A stretch of DNA of 64,000 nucleotides. Origin: Cercophora sp. LCS_1 (lineage: Eukaryota; Ascomycota; Sordariomycetes; Sordariales; Lasiosphaeriaceae). A program made the position numbers and the translations under genes. The notes beneath the pieces were generated by a model that was not told the origin of the DNA, ran no database searches, and worked only from the letters and a program-made list of their open reading frames with translations. Of this stretch, positions 33,205 to 44,410 are shown one piece after another (position 1 is the first letter of the stretch; every line of letters starts with the position of its first letter). The stretch covers positions 372,001 through 436,000 of the forward strand of contig JAPZLL010000015.1 of NCBI GenBank assembly GCA_036250225.1. The letters are read 5' to 3'.

Positions 33205-35765
33205 ATGATGCTCCTCATCACGGTTCTCTGTGGGGCTCAACTCGCCGTGGCCGGCACCTTTTGGTACGAAAACATTGTTCATAATGGCATCTCGCCCACC
33301 ATCCCAAACGGCCACAACTGGACCGTCTTCCGCAATGTCAAAGACTTTGGTGCAAAAGGAGATGGCACTGCTGACGATACAGCGGCCATTCAAGCTGCCA
33401 TCAGTACAGGCGACAGCACTGGTCTCCGTGATTCGCCACAGTTCGGGTCGACAGGACAGCCTGCCATGGTCTACTTCCCGTCTGGGACATATCTCATCAA
33501 GTCAACGATTCGCAGCGCTGTGGGTACCGTTCTCATGGGAGACCCAACCGATCGACCGACGATCAAGGCTGCGTCCAACTTTACAGGACAGTATCTCGTC
33601 ATTGGCCGGGGTCAGCGGTTTGCTGGTCTTGTTGGCTTCTACTATGGTGTGAAGAACTTGGCCCTTGACAGCACAGCAGTTCCAACGAGAAGCGTCACGC
33701 TGCTTGAGTGGAGTGTCAGCCAGAATAATATCCTGTCGAATGTCAAGTTCAACATGACGCCTGGGGCTGCGGGCCATGTGGGAATTGCCATGCCGCAGAT
33801 CTGCTCTTCTCTCATTATGAATGACCTGGAATTTTATGGCGGTGGTATTGGTGTCCTGGTGACATCGACGCAGTATCATCTCAAGGATCTTTTCTTTGAC
33901 GGTGGGTGGCCCAGAGTTCCGAAAGCCCTTGTGGACAAACTGATGGTTTTCTGCAGGAGTTCAGACAGCTGTAAGGTTGGCAAGGATGATTCAAGGGACA
34001 GGCCAAGGGTTACGATTCAACAATTGCAAAGTCGGGATTGACGCGACTGGAGGCGGTGCTGGTATGTTCAGCTTGATCGACTCGACTGCAGCCAACACAA
34101 CCACCGTGGTTTTAGCGGACCATGTTTCGGCAGACGACACATCTTCAGGCTCACTGGTCTTGCAGAATATCATTGTCGACTCAACAGTGGCAGCAGTAAG
34201 TCCGTCCCCCGTGTCTCAGTCCAAACTAACCAAGCCAGACCCTCCAGACGGCAAACGAAACCATTCTAACCGGCTCCATTCTCCCAAACACCACATACAC
34301 CCGCGGTAGCATCTATAACCCCAACTTCACCCGCACAACCGGCATCTCTTTGAACACCACTCGTCCCAGTGCCCTCACCAACCCCTCAGGTATCTATCAC
34401 ACCGTCAAACCCCCAACTTACGCCGACACAGCACTCTCCTCCGTCATCAACGTAAAAACCCATCCCCTCTACCCCGTTTTTGGCGACGGCAAGACAGACG
34501 ACACCGTCTCCCTCCAAGCAATCATCACCTCCTCCCCTGATAAACTCCTCTACTTTCCTCACGGTATCTACATTCTCACTTCGACTCTGCACATCCCACC
34601 CTCGGCCCGTCTTATCGGTGAAGCCTGGACCCAGATCTCGGCACGCGGCTCCTATTTTGCCGACCCATTGAACCCCAAACCACTACTCCGCGTCGGTAAC
34701 CCCGGGGACATCGGCGTAGCCCAACTCTCCGACTTCATCCTCACCGTTGCCGACATCCTCCCCGGCGCTGTGCTGGTGGAAGTCAACATGAAGGGACGGA
34801 AACCAGGCGATGTCGGTTTCTTCAACACGCATTTCAGAGTCGGCGGGGCGAGGGGTAGCACGCTCCATCGGAAGTGTCGTACGCCAGATGGGTGTCTTGC
34901 TGCACGGTTAATGGTTCATTTGCGCGAAACGAGCTCGAGTTACTGGGAGAACTCGTGGGGGTGGACTGCGGATCATGATTTGGATCCTGAGGGGCCGGGG
35001 GAGGTGGGGCTTGGGGATGGTGAGGGGGAGACGTATCCTGCTACGGGTGGGGGGTGGTTGATTGAGAGTCGGGAGGGGACTTGGGTTTTGGGGAGCGGGC
35101 CTGGTGAGTTTTCTTTCCTCCTCTTTGTTGGGGTTTGAAGTTCACTTGGAAACTGTGGTAGGAAGTGGAAGAGAAAGAAAGGAATGCTGACGAGACAAGA
35201 ACATAACGTGCTTTATCAGATGAATATCCACAACGCCAGGAATGTGTTTATCGGGCTGCAGCAGGGCGAGACAGCGTATTGGCAGGGTAAAGGCAATACA
35301 TTGCTTGCACCGGAGCCGTGGGGCGAGTATCTGCTGCCGTCGGATCCAGATTTCGGGTGGTGTGCGCCTGATGATGCGACTGTGAGGATATTTGCCTGTT
35401 CAGATACTTGGGCTGATGATAGACAGTGCCGCATGGGATTGTATCAGCGAATCAGCAACTCTACCGACATCAGTATCTATAGTAGCGGGTTTTGGAACTT
35501 TGTGGCTGGTCCCAAACGTGAGATGTGCACGTCTGACTGCCAAGATAACGCTGTGTTGTACGAGAAAAACTCACGTTTGTTTGTCTATGGCTTGAGCACA
35601 ATCAACAACAAGAATCTCGTGATCGAGAGGACCGGAGGAGAGGATACCGCGACGGTGGCTGCGTCGAGGGCGGAAAACACGGGAGCGGGTCATGATGGGT
35701 TCAGCAACGCCATTGTTGCGGCGTACCTGAGACAGAGCGTTCAGAGGCGCGGTTTTTCTGGATGA
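33205..35765 (+). CDS. GH55 exo-beta-1,3-glucanase (secreted)
   Basis: Four exons (33205-33901, 33957-34195, 34239-35103, 35200-35765) keep phase and give about 788 residues. A signal peptide (MMLLITVLCGAQLAVAG) leads into the first pectate-lyase-like beta-helix, starting FRNVKDFGAKGDGTADDTAAIQ. A second helix starts with VFGDGKTDDTVSLQAI. This duplicated [FV]GDGxxDDT layout and the later WSWGW-like SYWENSWGWTADHDLD and GGGWLIESREGTWVLGSG motifs are hallmarks of GH55. The C-terminal part carries conserved Cys residues and NIHNARNVFIGLQQGETAYWQG. GH55 enzymes release glucose or short oligomers from beta-1,3-glucan of fungal or oomycete walls or laminarin. The acceptor of intron 2 could also lie nine bases later (34248), changing three residues only. 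With the chitinase it forms a wall-degrading pair. Confidence 0.94.
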
Positions 35766-36331
35766 GCGAGTTATTTTACTGATATGACGTAGGGGGCTGT
35801 TGGGGTTGTGGGATGTGCGTTTTGTTGTCCCTCTGGCGCGGCATGACAGCACAATGCCAGATTGGCTTAGTGCATGCGTTGTAGCAAGCTACCTAACCGC
35901 CGTCGAACGCCTCTGTCTGCATGGGTGGAGGTCGACAAAAGTCAAAAGTGCAAAACGATCGTCTTGACGAGGTTGGATTGACATCGGCAGTCGGGAGGAA
36001 ATGCTGTGATGCACGGGTGGTGATTCCCAACTCGAGCCCACTCATCATAATGAAATTGGAGTTATCATTCTGTCCTATCTAGTGCATCCACGTCTGAGAC
36101 ATCTGGCACCCATGCAAAATATATGTTACACAGGTCTCCAGGTCTCTAGAATCCTGTGGAATTGAAGATGGCTCTCACTTGGCTTGTTCGCAAATGCCAA
36201 GAAATGTAGAGGATAAGAGTTATATCAGTGCACCGAAGCCCGATTCTGGAGCTTCCAGGTTACCCCCATGCCACCGTTCCAGTCGCAAATATATGGGCTT
36301 GAGTGCTTTTCTACTTTAACCTGTCACCCAA
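35766..36331. other. Intergenic, nothing recognised
   Basis: No motif-bearing frame was found. The stretch separates the GH55 gene from the broken membrane-protein gene. Confidence 0.45.
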
Positions 36332-38142
36332 CAAAATGGGTTTCTTCAGTCCCGTTGCACCACTCCTCCCGACTCGGCTGGCATTGTCTCAGTCCCTGAC
36401 GTTCGTGGCACTCTTAACATCGTGTGGAGTTGCCTTACCGTCGTATCGCTGTGCACATGGGCAGTATTGCACGAGTGTATCCCTGTTGAAGGCGACAGAA
36501 CCAAGACCCGTCGTCTCAGCTTCTATCTTTTCATGCGTAAAACATCCTCCTTTCTGATGGCCCTTTTCGCACCAGAGCTCTTTGCCGGGAAAGCGATAGG
36601 TTCGCTGGCTTATGCCCTTCGGGGGAAGAAGGAGCTGTTGACTTATGTCAGGGTAAAGCACCCTAGTCTTCAGGTTGAATGGTCACTTCGACATGCATTC
36701 TTTGCGAACATGGGTGGCTGAGCGATCGACTTTGGCGCTGTCGCGCATGCACCTGTTGACCCTGGTTCAAAACTACAGTCTGAGCTTGACGGCGGCAACG
36801 ACAACCCGGCTCAGGACCAACCGGCGCCAGATCCTGAGATACCAACCCTTCTAACCGACGAGGGAATGCGTCCTACGTCTCAGCCTGATCAAGATGAACC
36901 GCGCGCCGTCGCCGGCTCGGACGAGAGGCAGATCAGTCCCCTCTCTGTGTGCCCTGCCACTGAGCCTGATCCTGTATCGCGGGTACCAACTCCAGCAGTG
37001 GAACCCGACATTGAAGCTCAGCTTCTACCGCCGTTGCGTGGCCGGGGACGTCCCGAGAATTCACAGGCTGGTGCTGCGTCAAACACAAAGGGCCTCGAAG
37101 AACAACGACGAGAACAGGAGGCAAAGGAGCTAACAACAAGGCTAAACCAGTTGCGGCAAGCGTATCGGGAAGACAGATGGTTCATTTTCAAAATCCCACC
37201 GTTCGCCAAGGGTAACTGGAAGCGGCTCGACAGCTTCCAGGCCCAGATCGACCAAGCTCTACTGGAAATCACACTTGATAACCTCCGGCCCCAATCCGCC
37301 ACGACGTACTCCGACAATCTCATGGCCCCGCGCGGCAACATTTGGATCCTCGATGGCGCTCAGCTTCTCTGCGCCTGGGATCTCGGCCTGATCTCGTCCC
37401 TGCCGGACGTATCCGAGGCCGACATTTCCGACAAGAGCAAAGGCGACTGGATCACCAAACTTTTCGCAGTCATCCAGGTACTCTGGATGTGGGCGCAGAT
37501 TGTAAAACGCGAAACAGACCACCTAACCGTAGCTCAACTTGAGGTCATGACGGCCGCCTTTGCGGCATGCAGCGCAATCACCTATATCATGTACCTGTTT
37601 AAACCGAAGGACGTGGGGACCCGGTTCCACATCAAAGCCGCTAAGAATCCGACTATCAAAGATATGATGGAGATGGCGCGTTGTGGGCCCAGCTCTATTT
37701 ACTTTTGACGCGTGCCTCTGTCGGTTGGAAACGATTGTCTCCACAACGTTGCGCTTGGGACCCAGGAGAACGGGGTTACGAATGTCCTCATATATCTTGG
37801 GACGGGCGCTATTGGCGTGCTATTTGGTGGCGTGCATTTCCTTTGTTGGAATTGGCACTTCCGTCGGATGTAGAACGGCGGTGCTGGAGGGCTTCGTGCA
37901 TCGTCCTCGTGGCGGCCCCCATGCCCACGGCGGTGCTGATGCTGTGGCACTGGAAGCTCAGGACGAGCAAAGCGATGGGATATTGTTCGGGGTTATTTGC
38001 CTTTGCAAGGAGGGTGTTGGAGGCAACGTATGTCGCGGCGAGGCTGTTCATCATGATCGAGGCCTGTAGGTCGCTTTTGTATCAACCGGGCGATGCTTTT
38101 CTCGCGACACCGGGGTTTGGCTCAGTGCCACATGTTGGTTAG
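36332..38142 (+). pseudogene. Broken gene of a fungal multi-pass membrane protein family
   Basis: One frame carries family signatures in order: DVRGTLNIVWSCLTVVSLCTWAVLH, ALFAPELFAGKAIGS, EWSLRHAFFANMGG, DGAQLLCAWDLGLISSLPDV, DKSKGDWITKLFAVIQVLWMW, AFAACSAITYIMYLFKPKDV and VLFGGVHFLCWNWHF. They belong to a common uncharacterised fungal membrane protein family. It is interrupted by TGA at 36719-36721 (right after MGG) and TGA at 37706-37708. A one-base deletion near 37859-37861 follows: the C-terminal part (PSDVERRCWRASCIVL, AARLFIMIEACRSLLY, ending PHVG) continues in another frame to 38140-38142. No in-frame ATG precedes the first motif; an ATG at 36331 lies in a different frame. Each defect could in principle hide a tiny intron, but three together point to a pseudogene. 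Such loci are frequent in accessory, fast-evolving regions. Confidence 0.8.
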
Positions 38143-38243
38143 GTACAATACCTTAGGTACCCAAGGGAGGTAGCCAAGCGGCTGGTACGATTTGTGGGCG
38201 ACGTGTATTGAACCGGTTTCACGTACGGTAAATTGAGTTTGCT

Positions 38244-38282
38244 GGGCCTGGAGACAGGGCCTGGAGACAGGGCCTGGAGATA
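38244..38282. repeat. 13-bp tandem repeat, three copies
   Basis: The unit GGGCCTGGAGACA occurs three times head to tail; the last copy has one change (GATA instead of GACA). It lies between the broken membrane-protein gene and the zinc-binding locus. Nothing in either reading suggests it is coding. Confidence 0.85.
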
Positions 38283-38298
38283 GGGCGAGGAGAAGTAG

Positions 38299-39877
38299 GT
38301 AACGGGCTCGGTCCGTGTTACCGCTGTAGAAATAGGTTTTGACAGCAGGTTCGGCGGTAGAGCTCTGGGGGTTGCGCTGAGCAGTGTCGACGACGCGATA
38401 GATCAACTGCGATGGCCTAATTGTTATGCTAGTCGAGTTGATGTTCGCCCATCAAAAAGGGGTTGGCCCATACACAGCTTCGTCGTGGAGGCATGCAGCG
38501 TTTGCAGCCTGAAGGTGATTACCTACTGGAACCCTTACGAGTACATGAATTGCGGGCACTACATCTGTGGTGTCTGCTTGTACCAAGTCCTTGCTCTGTA
38601 CCTCCTGTCCCCGTCGTCATGTCAGAAGTTTCTTTGCTGCTAGGATGCCGATATCTTGACGCACAAGGAGGTGATAGCGCGGGCGAGAAGAGACCCAGTT
38701 CTTGTTTACGTCACCAACGTCATCCTTGACCTCCAAAGCGGCCAATGGACCTGCTCAAGGGGTCATAGCCTGCGAGGCGGGCAGTTGATGGTTACGGGGA
38801 CCGCGATTCCGGTTTGGCAAGGCCTAGCGAAATGTTCAGGGTGTTTGATACAGACGTTTCGCAAGGTGGAACAGGAACCTGACGAGGTGGCAGCGGGTCG
38901 GAGGCTGGGCACCCCTGACCTTTGCATTAAGGTATTGGGCCGTCGATACAACCCTCCAACCGCCCGAGTCGTGGTTTTCCAGTCGCTTTGTACCTTTTGT
39001 CTGCGGAAAACGAGTCATCAAGGGATATTCTGCGGCTGGCTGAACCCAATCCGCAGACTAATCGGCGACGCGTGCTTCCCCAGCAAGCTGCTAGGGGCTG
39101 CTCTTCAAGCGCTGGAGACCGCCGAGAAGATAACTGGAGGGGCGACCATCAACACCACGCCATGCAAGTTCACGGCATTTGATAGCAAGCTTGAAGGTTA
39201 AGGACGCGGTTTGGCGAATGATGGGGAGGAAACCGACACGGATGAGGAGAGCTCAGTGGATGAGGAAGACTGGCCCGACAATCACGATGAAGAAAGCGAT
39301 TTGATCAGTGATGAGAACTTAGTGGACCATGATGAAGGTAGTTGGTTCGACAGCGCTGGCGAGAAAACGCGCTGCGGTCCCTGTCAGGGATCTCTGTCTA
39401 ACGCAAGTTCGGAAATGTATCCTGGCGCAGCGCTGTACAGATTCAATGGCGGTCGTGTCAAATGGTGAGTTCAACCGCCGAGGGAAAGTGCGCAGAAGCC
39501 TGATATAACTTCCTAGTCACTGCGGTGCGATTGTCTGCCGATATTGCGGGATGCCTGTTCACGTTTGCAAATGCACATCCGTCAATCGGTCCACCGGGTC
39601 TACGCGCCCCGGGGCCACGGAGTTGAGCGGCTCCGGGGCGAATTACATCAGACACGAAGACGGCTTTTGGACCAGAAGTGGGACGTGGGTACCATGGGGC
39701 ACACCAAGCGGGCCGTCTGTTGAGAAAGTTCCACGCCACGCCGACCAAGCCGATCGATCACGAGTCACAACACATCGATCCCAGATGCCGAGGCGCCGGC
39801 GGCCCCCAGATGGTCGACTGAGGACTTACGTACTTACTGAGGACGACGTCAAAATACGCAGACTCGCCCACGACTAG
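38299..39877 (+). pseudogene. Zinc-binding/RING-like locus, interrupted frame
   Basis: One plus-strand frame stays coding-like from about 38299 to 39464 and continues after an intron (39465-39516, GTGAGT...CTAG) to TAG at 39875-39877. Cys/His clusters are plain: ACSVC with NCGHYICGVC (38494-38577, C-x2-C...C-x-H-x2-C-x2-C, RING-like), WTCSRGH, KCSGC, LCTFC, then RCGPC and, joined by the splice, KCHCGAIVCRYCG and HVCKC. The frame contains a TAG at 38641-38643 and a TAA at 39199-39201. The TAG ends with CTGCTAG and could be an intron acceptor after TTGTACCAA|GTCC. The TAA begins as GTTAAG and could mark a donor. So the gene may be intact with unusual introns, or decayed. No family was recognised; an acidic stretch follows the second stop. 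An E3-like role is speculative. Confidence 0.5.
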
Positions 39878-40904
39878 GTTCGACGCGTCTGGTTATGGCA
39901 GTCGATCAGGTCGGGGGGACCGGCAAAGGGCGGGACAAAGCTGAAGATATGGCGCACGCAGATAGGAGCGCGAGGAAGACTCCTGGAACGTCGTCGAGGC
40001 CAAAAGAAGGGATGACTAATGGCGTCTGCCCGTCTGGTAATCACAGGCCTTACACAGTTGACGGCGTCAAGCACGTAGAGGTGACACTGCTTACGGGCAG
40101 TGTTCTACCGGGAAGTGACTTCACAGACGATCAATCACGCTGCTCCGACGTCAGCAATATATACCGGATGGACAGCGAATGAGGACAGAAAACCACGATT
40201 CCTTAGCAATCAAATGGGCTCCAAGGCCAGCGTTCATTCCTGAAGAATATCCCTTTCCTGATCTCATCGCCAAGTCCGCCAAGCGCCAAGTGCTTGGCCA
40301 AAAAGCTTGCCCATCTCCCATTCCTGGGAGTCGGATCTCGACGAGATCTTCTCGACCACATGAGTCACGAAAACTGGCAACGCATTTCTAATTCCCGGCG
40401 TGATTTCATTTATCTCATTTCGAAATACCGGCATTCCCCGCAAAATTCATTTCTCATTGCTCCGAAATTGTGGGGGCGGATGAAAGCCGCAAAACAGCCG
40501 CCAAGCATCTTCATGGGTCCTGTCTCAGCGTGACCCTTGGTGTGAGTGGGTGCTTGAGCATGAAACGTTGCTGACCACTGTCAATTCCGCAAACGCAATA
40601 AACGCAAGTGTGAGTGAATCCCTCATTAACGGCATGGAAACCCGGACTTGGCCTTCCGTTGATCCTGCCGACTGCACACCCATTGGACCGCTTTCAACCA
40701 ATGGACTTTGGAGCCATACCGGGCACTGCTCGTAGAATGGGATCATATGTGGGATATACGAGATCCAACAAGGGACATACGCGTAGTTCCATGTGCACCT
40801 TTACCCGCCGTGGGATGGGGCTCCCAACAGGTATAAAACCGAACAATCTCTCTCCCACAATGCCGGCTGAACGGCCTGCAAGTTTGCCATTATAAGTCGA
40901 CACC
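39878..40904. other. Gene-free ~1 kb, xylanase promoter at the right end
   Basis: A 95-codon frame at 39895-40182 directly follows the zinc-binding locus but has no recognisable content. The right half is the upstream region of the xylanase gene. Confidence 0.45.
40831..40838 (+). promoter_or_regulatory. TATA box of the xylanase gene
   Basis: GTATAAAA lies about 67-74 bp before the xylanase ATG. Confidence 0.55.
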
Positions 40905-41677
40905 ATGGTTGCCTTGAATTATCTTATTTTTGCTGCTGTCACCTCCCGGGCCATTGCGGCGCCTGCTGCTGAGCCGTCGGCCGATGCCCCTGACTTTGAA
41001 GTCGGACCGCACAACCTTGCTCGTCGACAGATGGACTACAATCAGAACTACAAGACTGGTGGCAGTGTTAACTTTTCACCCAGCTCCAACGGTTACTCGG
41101 TCACCTTTTCGGGTGCTGGCGACTTTGTCGTCGGCAAGGGATGGAAGAAGGGTACCGAAAGGCATGTCATCTTGGCACTTCGTCTCGTACATGGTCTAAC
41201 TCATAAAAGAAACATCACCTTCACCGGCAGCACCACCCAGACCTCGGGAACGGTCCTCGTCTCAGTCTATGGTTGGACAAAAAACCCTTTGATTGAATAC
41301 TACGTGCAAGAGTACACGTCCAACGGCAAGGGGTCGGCCCAAGGCCAGAAGCTCGGAACCTTTGAGAGCGACGGCGGCACGTACGAGATCTGGAAGCACC
41401 AACAAGTCAACCAGCCGTCTATCACGGGTACCGCCACTTTCTGGCAGTACATCTCCAACCGCGTCGACAAGCGGCCCGGAGGCGGAACCATCACTGTCGC
41501 CAACCACTTTGCCGCATGGAAGAAGGCCGGTCTCAACCTGGGTGCTCACGACTACCAAGTTTTGGCGACAGAAGGTAAGAAATAGACCCAGACTCTTTCC
41601 TACAGGGCTAACATGTTGTCTGTCTCGCAGGCTGGGGCAATGCAGGCGGCAACTCCAAGTACACCGTTTCTACCTAA
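40905..41677 (+). CDS. GH11 endo-1,4-beta-xylanase
   Basis: Three exons (40905-41161, 41210-41574, 41631-41677) give 222 residues, the normal GH11 size. A signal peptide (MVALNYLIFAAVTSRAIAAP) and a propeptide ending LARRQ (Kex2-type KR/RR site) precede the jelly-roll domain. Conserved segments are YNQNYKTGGSVNF, VGKGWKKGTERNITFTGS, LVSVYGWTKNPLIEYYVQEY with nucleophile Glu115, and QVLATEGWGNAGG with acid/base Glu207 formed next to intron 2. Intron 1 appears to be GC-AG (AAAG|GCATGT); the only nearby GT alternative would delete four conserved-position residues. The enzyme cuts xylan backbones outside the cell. The gene ends 29 bp from the end of the converging protease gene, so their 3' UTRs must overlap. 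Confidence 0.94.
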
Positions 41678-41706
41678 TAGTGATAGCCTATAACTCAATC
41701 TCAATC

Positions 41707-43128
41707 TCAATACTTGACACGTCTCGCAAACCTCATCTCGTGATGCTCAACATCAAACACAGCCAGCACATTGGACAACCACGTCACGCCCAAGATCTGC
41801 ACCCCCGAATCACTCCCATCCGTAACCCCGATCCGACAATACTCGCCGCTCTCATCGCGCACGCTCTGACGCAGCAGGTCCTCGGGTGCCATGAAAAACG
41901 TTTGTCCACCGAAAGTAATGCCAAACTCGGGAATCTTGGCATCGCACCGGGCATAAAACAGCCCATTCTCACTCATGTACTTGGCCGGTGGATCAAAAGC
42001 TGCGTACAGCTTATTCACCAGTGCTATGTTCTCATCAGCAACTCCCCCCAATAGTGACGGAAGGGATAGGTACTCACTCCTCGGCAAAATAGTCAGCGTG
42101 CTCCCCACATCAACCAGGACAGGAAACTGCGTCTCATTCCTCGCCAACCCCTCCACCCCTTTTCCATCTTGATCTCTGGTTCCCCAAACATAATTCTCCG
42201 CCGTGATCACGTACAACCCATGCTCCTCCGTCTCCAGGCCCCAGGCTTTCACCTCGCCCATATTCTGGATCTTGACCCGTGCCCAACTCTCCTCCTCGTA
42301 TTTGACAGGTGGTAATCCGCCCAAGGCGAGATAGCTGGTCTCGCTGATATCGACACCCGTCTTGTTCACGGCCCTTGACAAAGCGATGCTGAACATGGGG
42401 GTGATTTGCTTATCCTTCCACAGCGTGGTGAAGATTGGGTCGTACAGCGGCTGGTCGGGCGAGGAGCCGTCGAGGCTGGTCATGTAGGGGTATGCAAGCC
42501 CCAACAGGCCAGAGGTGCGGCCGTCGCCGTACCAGTAGGTGTAGTTGACGATGGCTAGGCGCTGGTGGTGTGCGGTCAAGCCGGCGATGACGACCTCGTC
42601 GTAGCCAAAATAGCCCGAGACAAAGGTGCCGTCGGCGTAGGCGCGGCCGAAGGTGACGTTGGGGATTGTGCCGCCTGCTAGGGTGCCGGTTAGGCCGTCG
42701 CCTAGACCGCAGTTTGGTTTCTGTCATGGTGAGTCGGGGTTTGTGAGGGAGAGGGAAAGGGGGAGGGATGGAGAGACGGAGTGGCTTACAGTCCCGGGAC
42801 GTTCAAATCGCATCGAGATGCATGTGTACGGCTGCTTGACGATCCATGTGTCGCTTGATCCGGTGTCGACGCTGACAGGTATGGTCTGGCTGCCAATCTT
42901 CAGATCAATGATGTAGTAAATGTCGCGCACGTTGACGAGACTTGTCGTGACGTTGTCGCGGCGGTTGAGATGGACTTCATGCGCATGAGGGACAGCGTGC
43001 CCGCTCATGGCGACATAGTGCGGAGTCACGGCATCGTGGAAGCCGATGCGCGTGTTGGGTCCCTGCTGTGGCGCTGCTGACACCAATGCAAACGTTGCCA
43101 ACGCTGCAAGTGCTGTTTTGAGGCTCAT
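41707..43128 (-). CDS. Secreted pepsin-like aspartic protease
   Basis: Two exons (43128-42790, 42720-41707) join in phase to 450 residues. A signal peptide (MSLKTALAALATFALVSAAP) is followed by a ~70-residue pro-region with an RR site. The first catalytic loop is VDTGSSDTW with Asp88. The flap region is TLAGGTIPNVTFGRAYADG and the second loop is LVDVGSTLTILP with Asp317. In most A1 proteases the second loop reads DTG or DSG; here the middle residue is Val, which is unusual but keeps the aspartate. The end (GVTWLSNVLAVFDVEHHEMRFA) is the conserved last strand. No GPI tail is present, so it is probably free in the medium. Role: extracellular proteolysis at acid pH. It converges on the xylanase gene with a 29 bp gap. 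Confidence 0.92.
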
Positions 43129-44410
43129 GACAAGCGTCTCGGCCGAACCTTGGCAAATATTGACTATGAAGGTTCCAGGACGGTGGGAAGCCCTCGAGAT
43201 CGGAACTTGGAGCCTGGGATCGGGGATTTTGGATATGTGCCGACTTTTGAGGAACGACAAGAAATTCGGGATTACGCGCTTGGGGTGATACCAGGCCGGT
43301 AGGTGCAGCCGTCAAGCTTTGATCTGCCGGCTTGTCTTTGGGGTATTTTGCCTGTATAGTGCCGCGATATGAGCATGGCTGCGTGACCACTCTAGGTTCC
43401 GTCGCCAGCCAATGTGGGACATTTTCACCGTGGTAGTGTGCAAGGAACATGGGGATGGCAGTTGTGATGGAATTTGTGGCATCTCCCATTGCATGATATT
43501 TCGCCATAAAGAGACGATGACGCGCAGATGTGGTTTGTTGAACATGCGAGGAAGGGTTCGGGGATTTGTCCCGTCTGCACTGTTGAAGGAGGACAGAATG
43601 ATTCCCGGGTGGTTCCTCCCGCCCGTCTCGGCTGTAGATCATGAGCCGGACTTCTTCACGGTCCAGAAACATTTATCGCACAAACTACATCAATTCATCT
43701 GTGCTGAAACAACCCACGGTATGATTACGAGACCCATGAACGGACGTAAACAGTGTCGCAGTCGCCGAACTCCAAGTCCGGGTGCTTTTAAAGACGTCTC
43801 AGCTGAGGCCTGCAAAAAACGACCCTACCAGGTTTATATTGAGGGTGGGTCGCGGCCTCTGCTCCAAGGTGTAAGCTATTAGAGGTAACTTGAATTTCTG
43901 CCACAATGGCATGACCGTTGCGTTCAACAGGAGTCCTTTTGGTCTCCTACAACGTCAGGCTGACATAAGGGCCAATCGCGCACATCAGTGCAAGCGACCA
44001 AGAGCCTTGAAGAGAATAGGCCAGCTTACGCCAAGTCTAAATGGTCCAAATTCTTCAGTCTGTAATGCTCAGCGAGGTCGGTTACAGCTCTATTATCGAG
44101 GGGTATTCTATGACACCTTCCCCGAATGCCAACAACTTGCTTCAGCGGCAATATTTCCAAGACCAGAGGCTACCATCGGCATGAAAACACCAGGGATATC
44201 CTCACCCAAAGCAATTCTTGGGAGAATACGAGGAAGCTAAGAAGGCCTAATGATGCAAGTGTTCCTAGACAATCTAGCGTCCCCAAGAGGGCAGCTTCAT
44301 AACAAGTTCAGCCTAGGACTCTTATTCTCTATAAAATACCCACCAACTCCCCTTCTCATCACCTCCTCACCACAACACACCCAGCATTGACACCCCCCCA
44401 AACCGCCAAA
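43129..44410. other. Gene-free ~1.3 kb between divergent secreted-protein genes
   Basis: This is shared upstream DNA of the protease (minus) and the small Cys-rich protein (plus). Frames of 80-230 codons on both strands lack motifs or signal peptides and overlap one another. The last ~100 bp contains a TATA element and a C/A-rich leader. Confidence 0.5.
44330..44337 (+). promoter_or_regulatory. TATA box of the small Cys-rich protein gene
   Basis: TATAAAAT lies about 74-81 bp upstream of the ATG at 44411. Confidence 0.55.

Noticed and set aside
38299..38480. Patatin-like start (FDSRFGGRALG) before the RING-like cluster
   Set aside because: It lacks the DGGG and GxSxG motifs of patatin-like phospholipases.
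43046..44240. Frames of 80-230 codons between the protease and the Cys-rich protein
   Set aside because: They overlap on both strands and have neither signal peptides, domains nor plausible introns.
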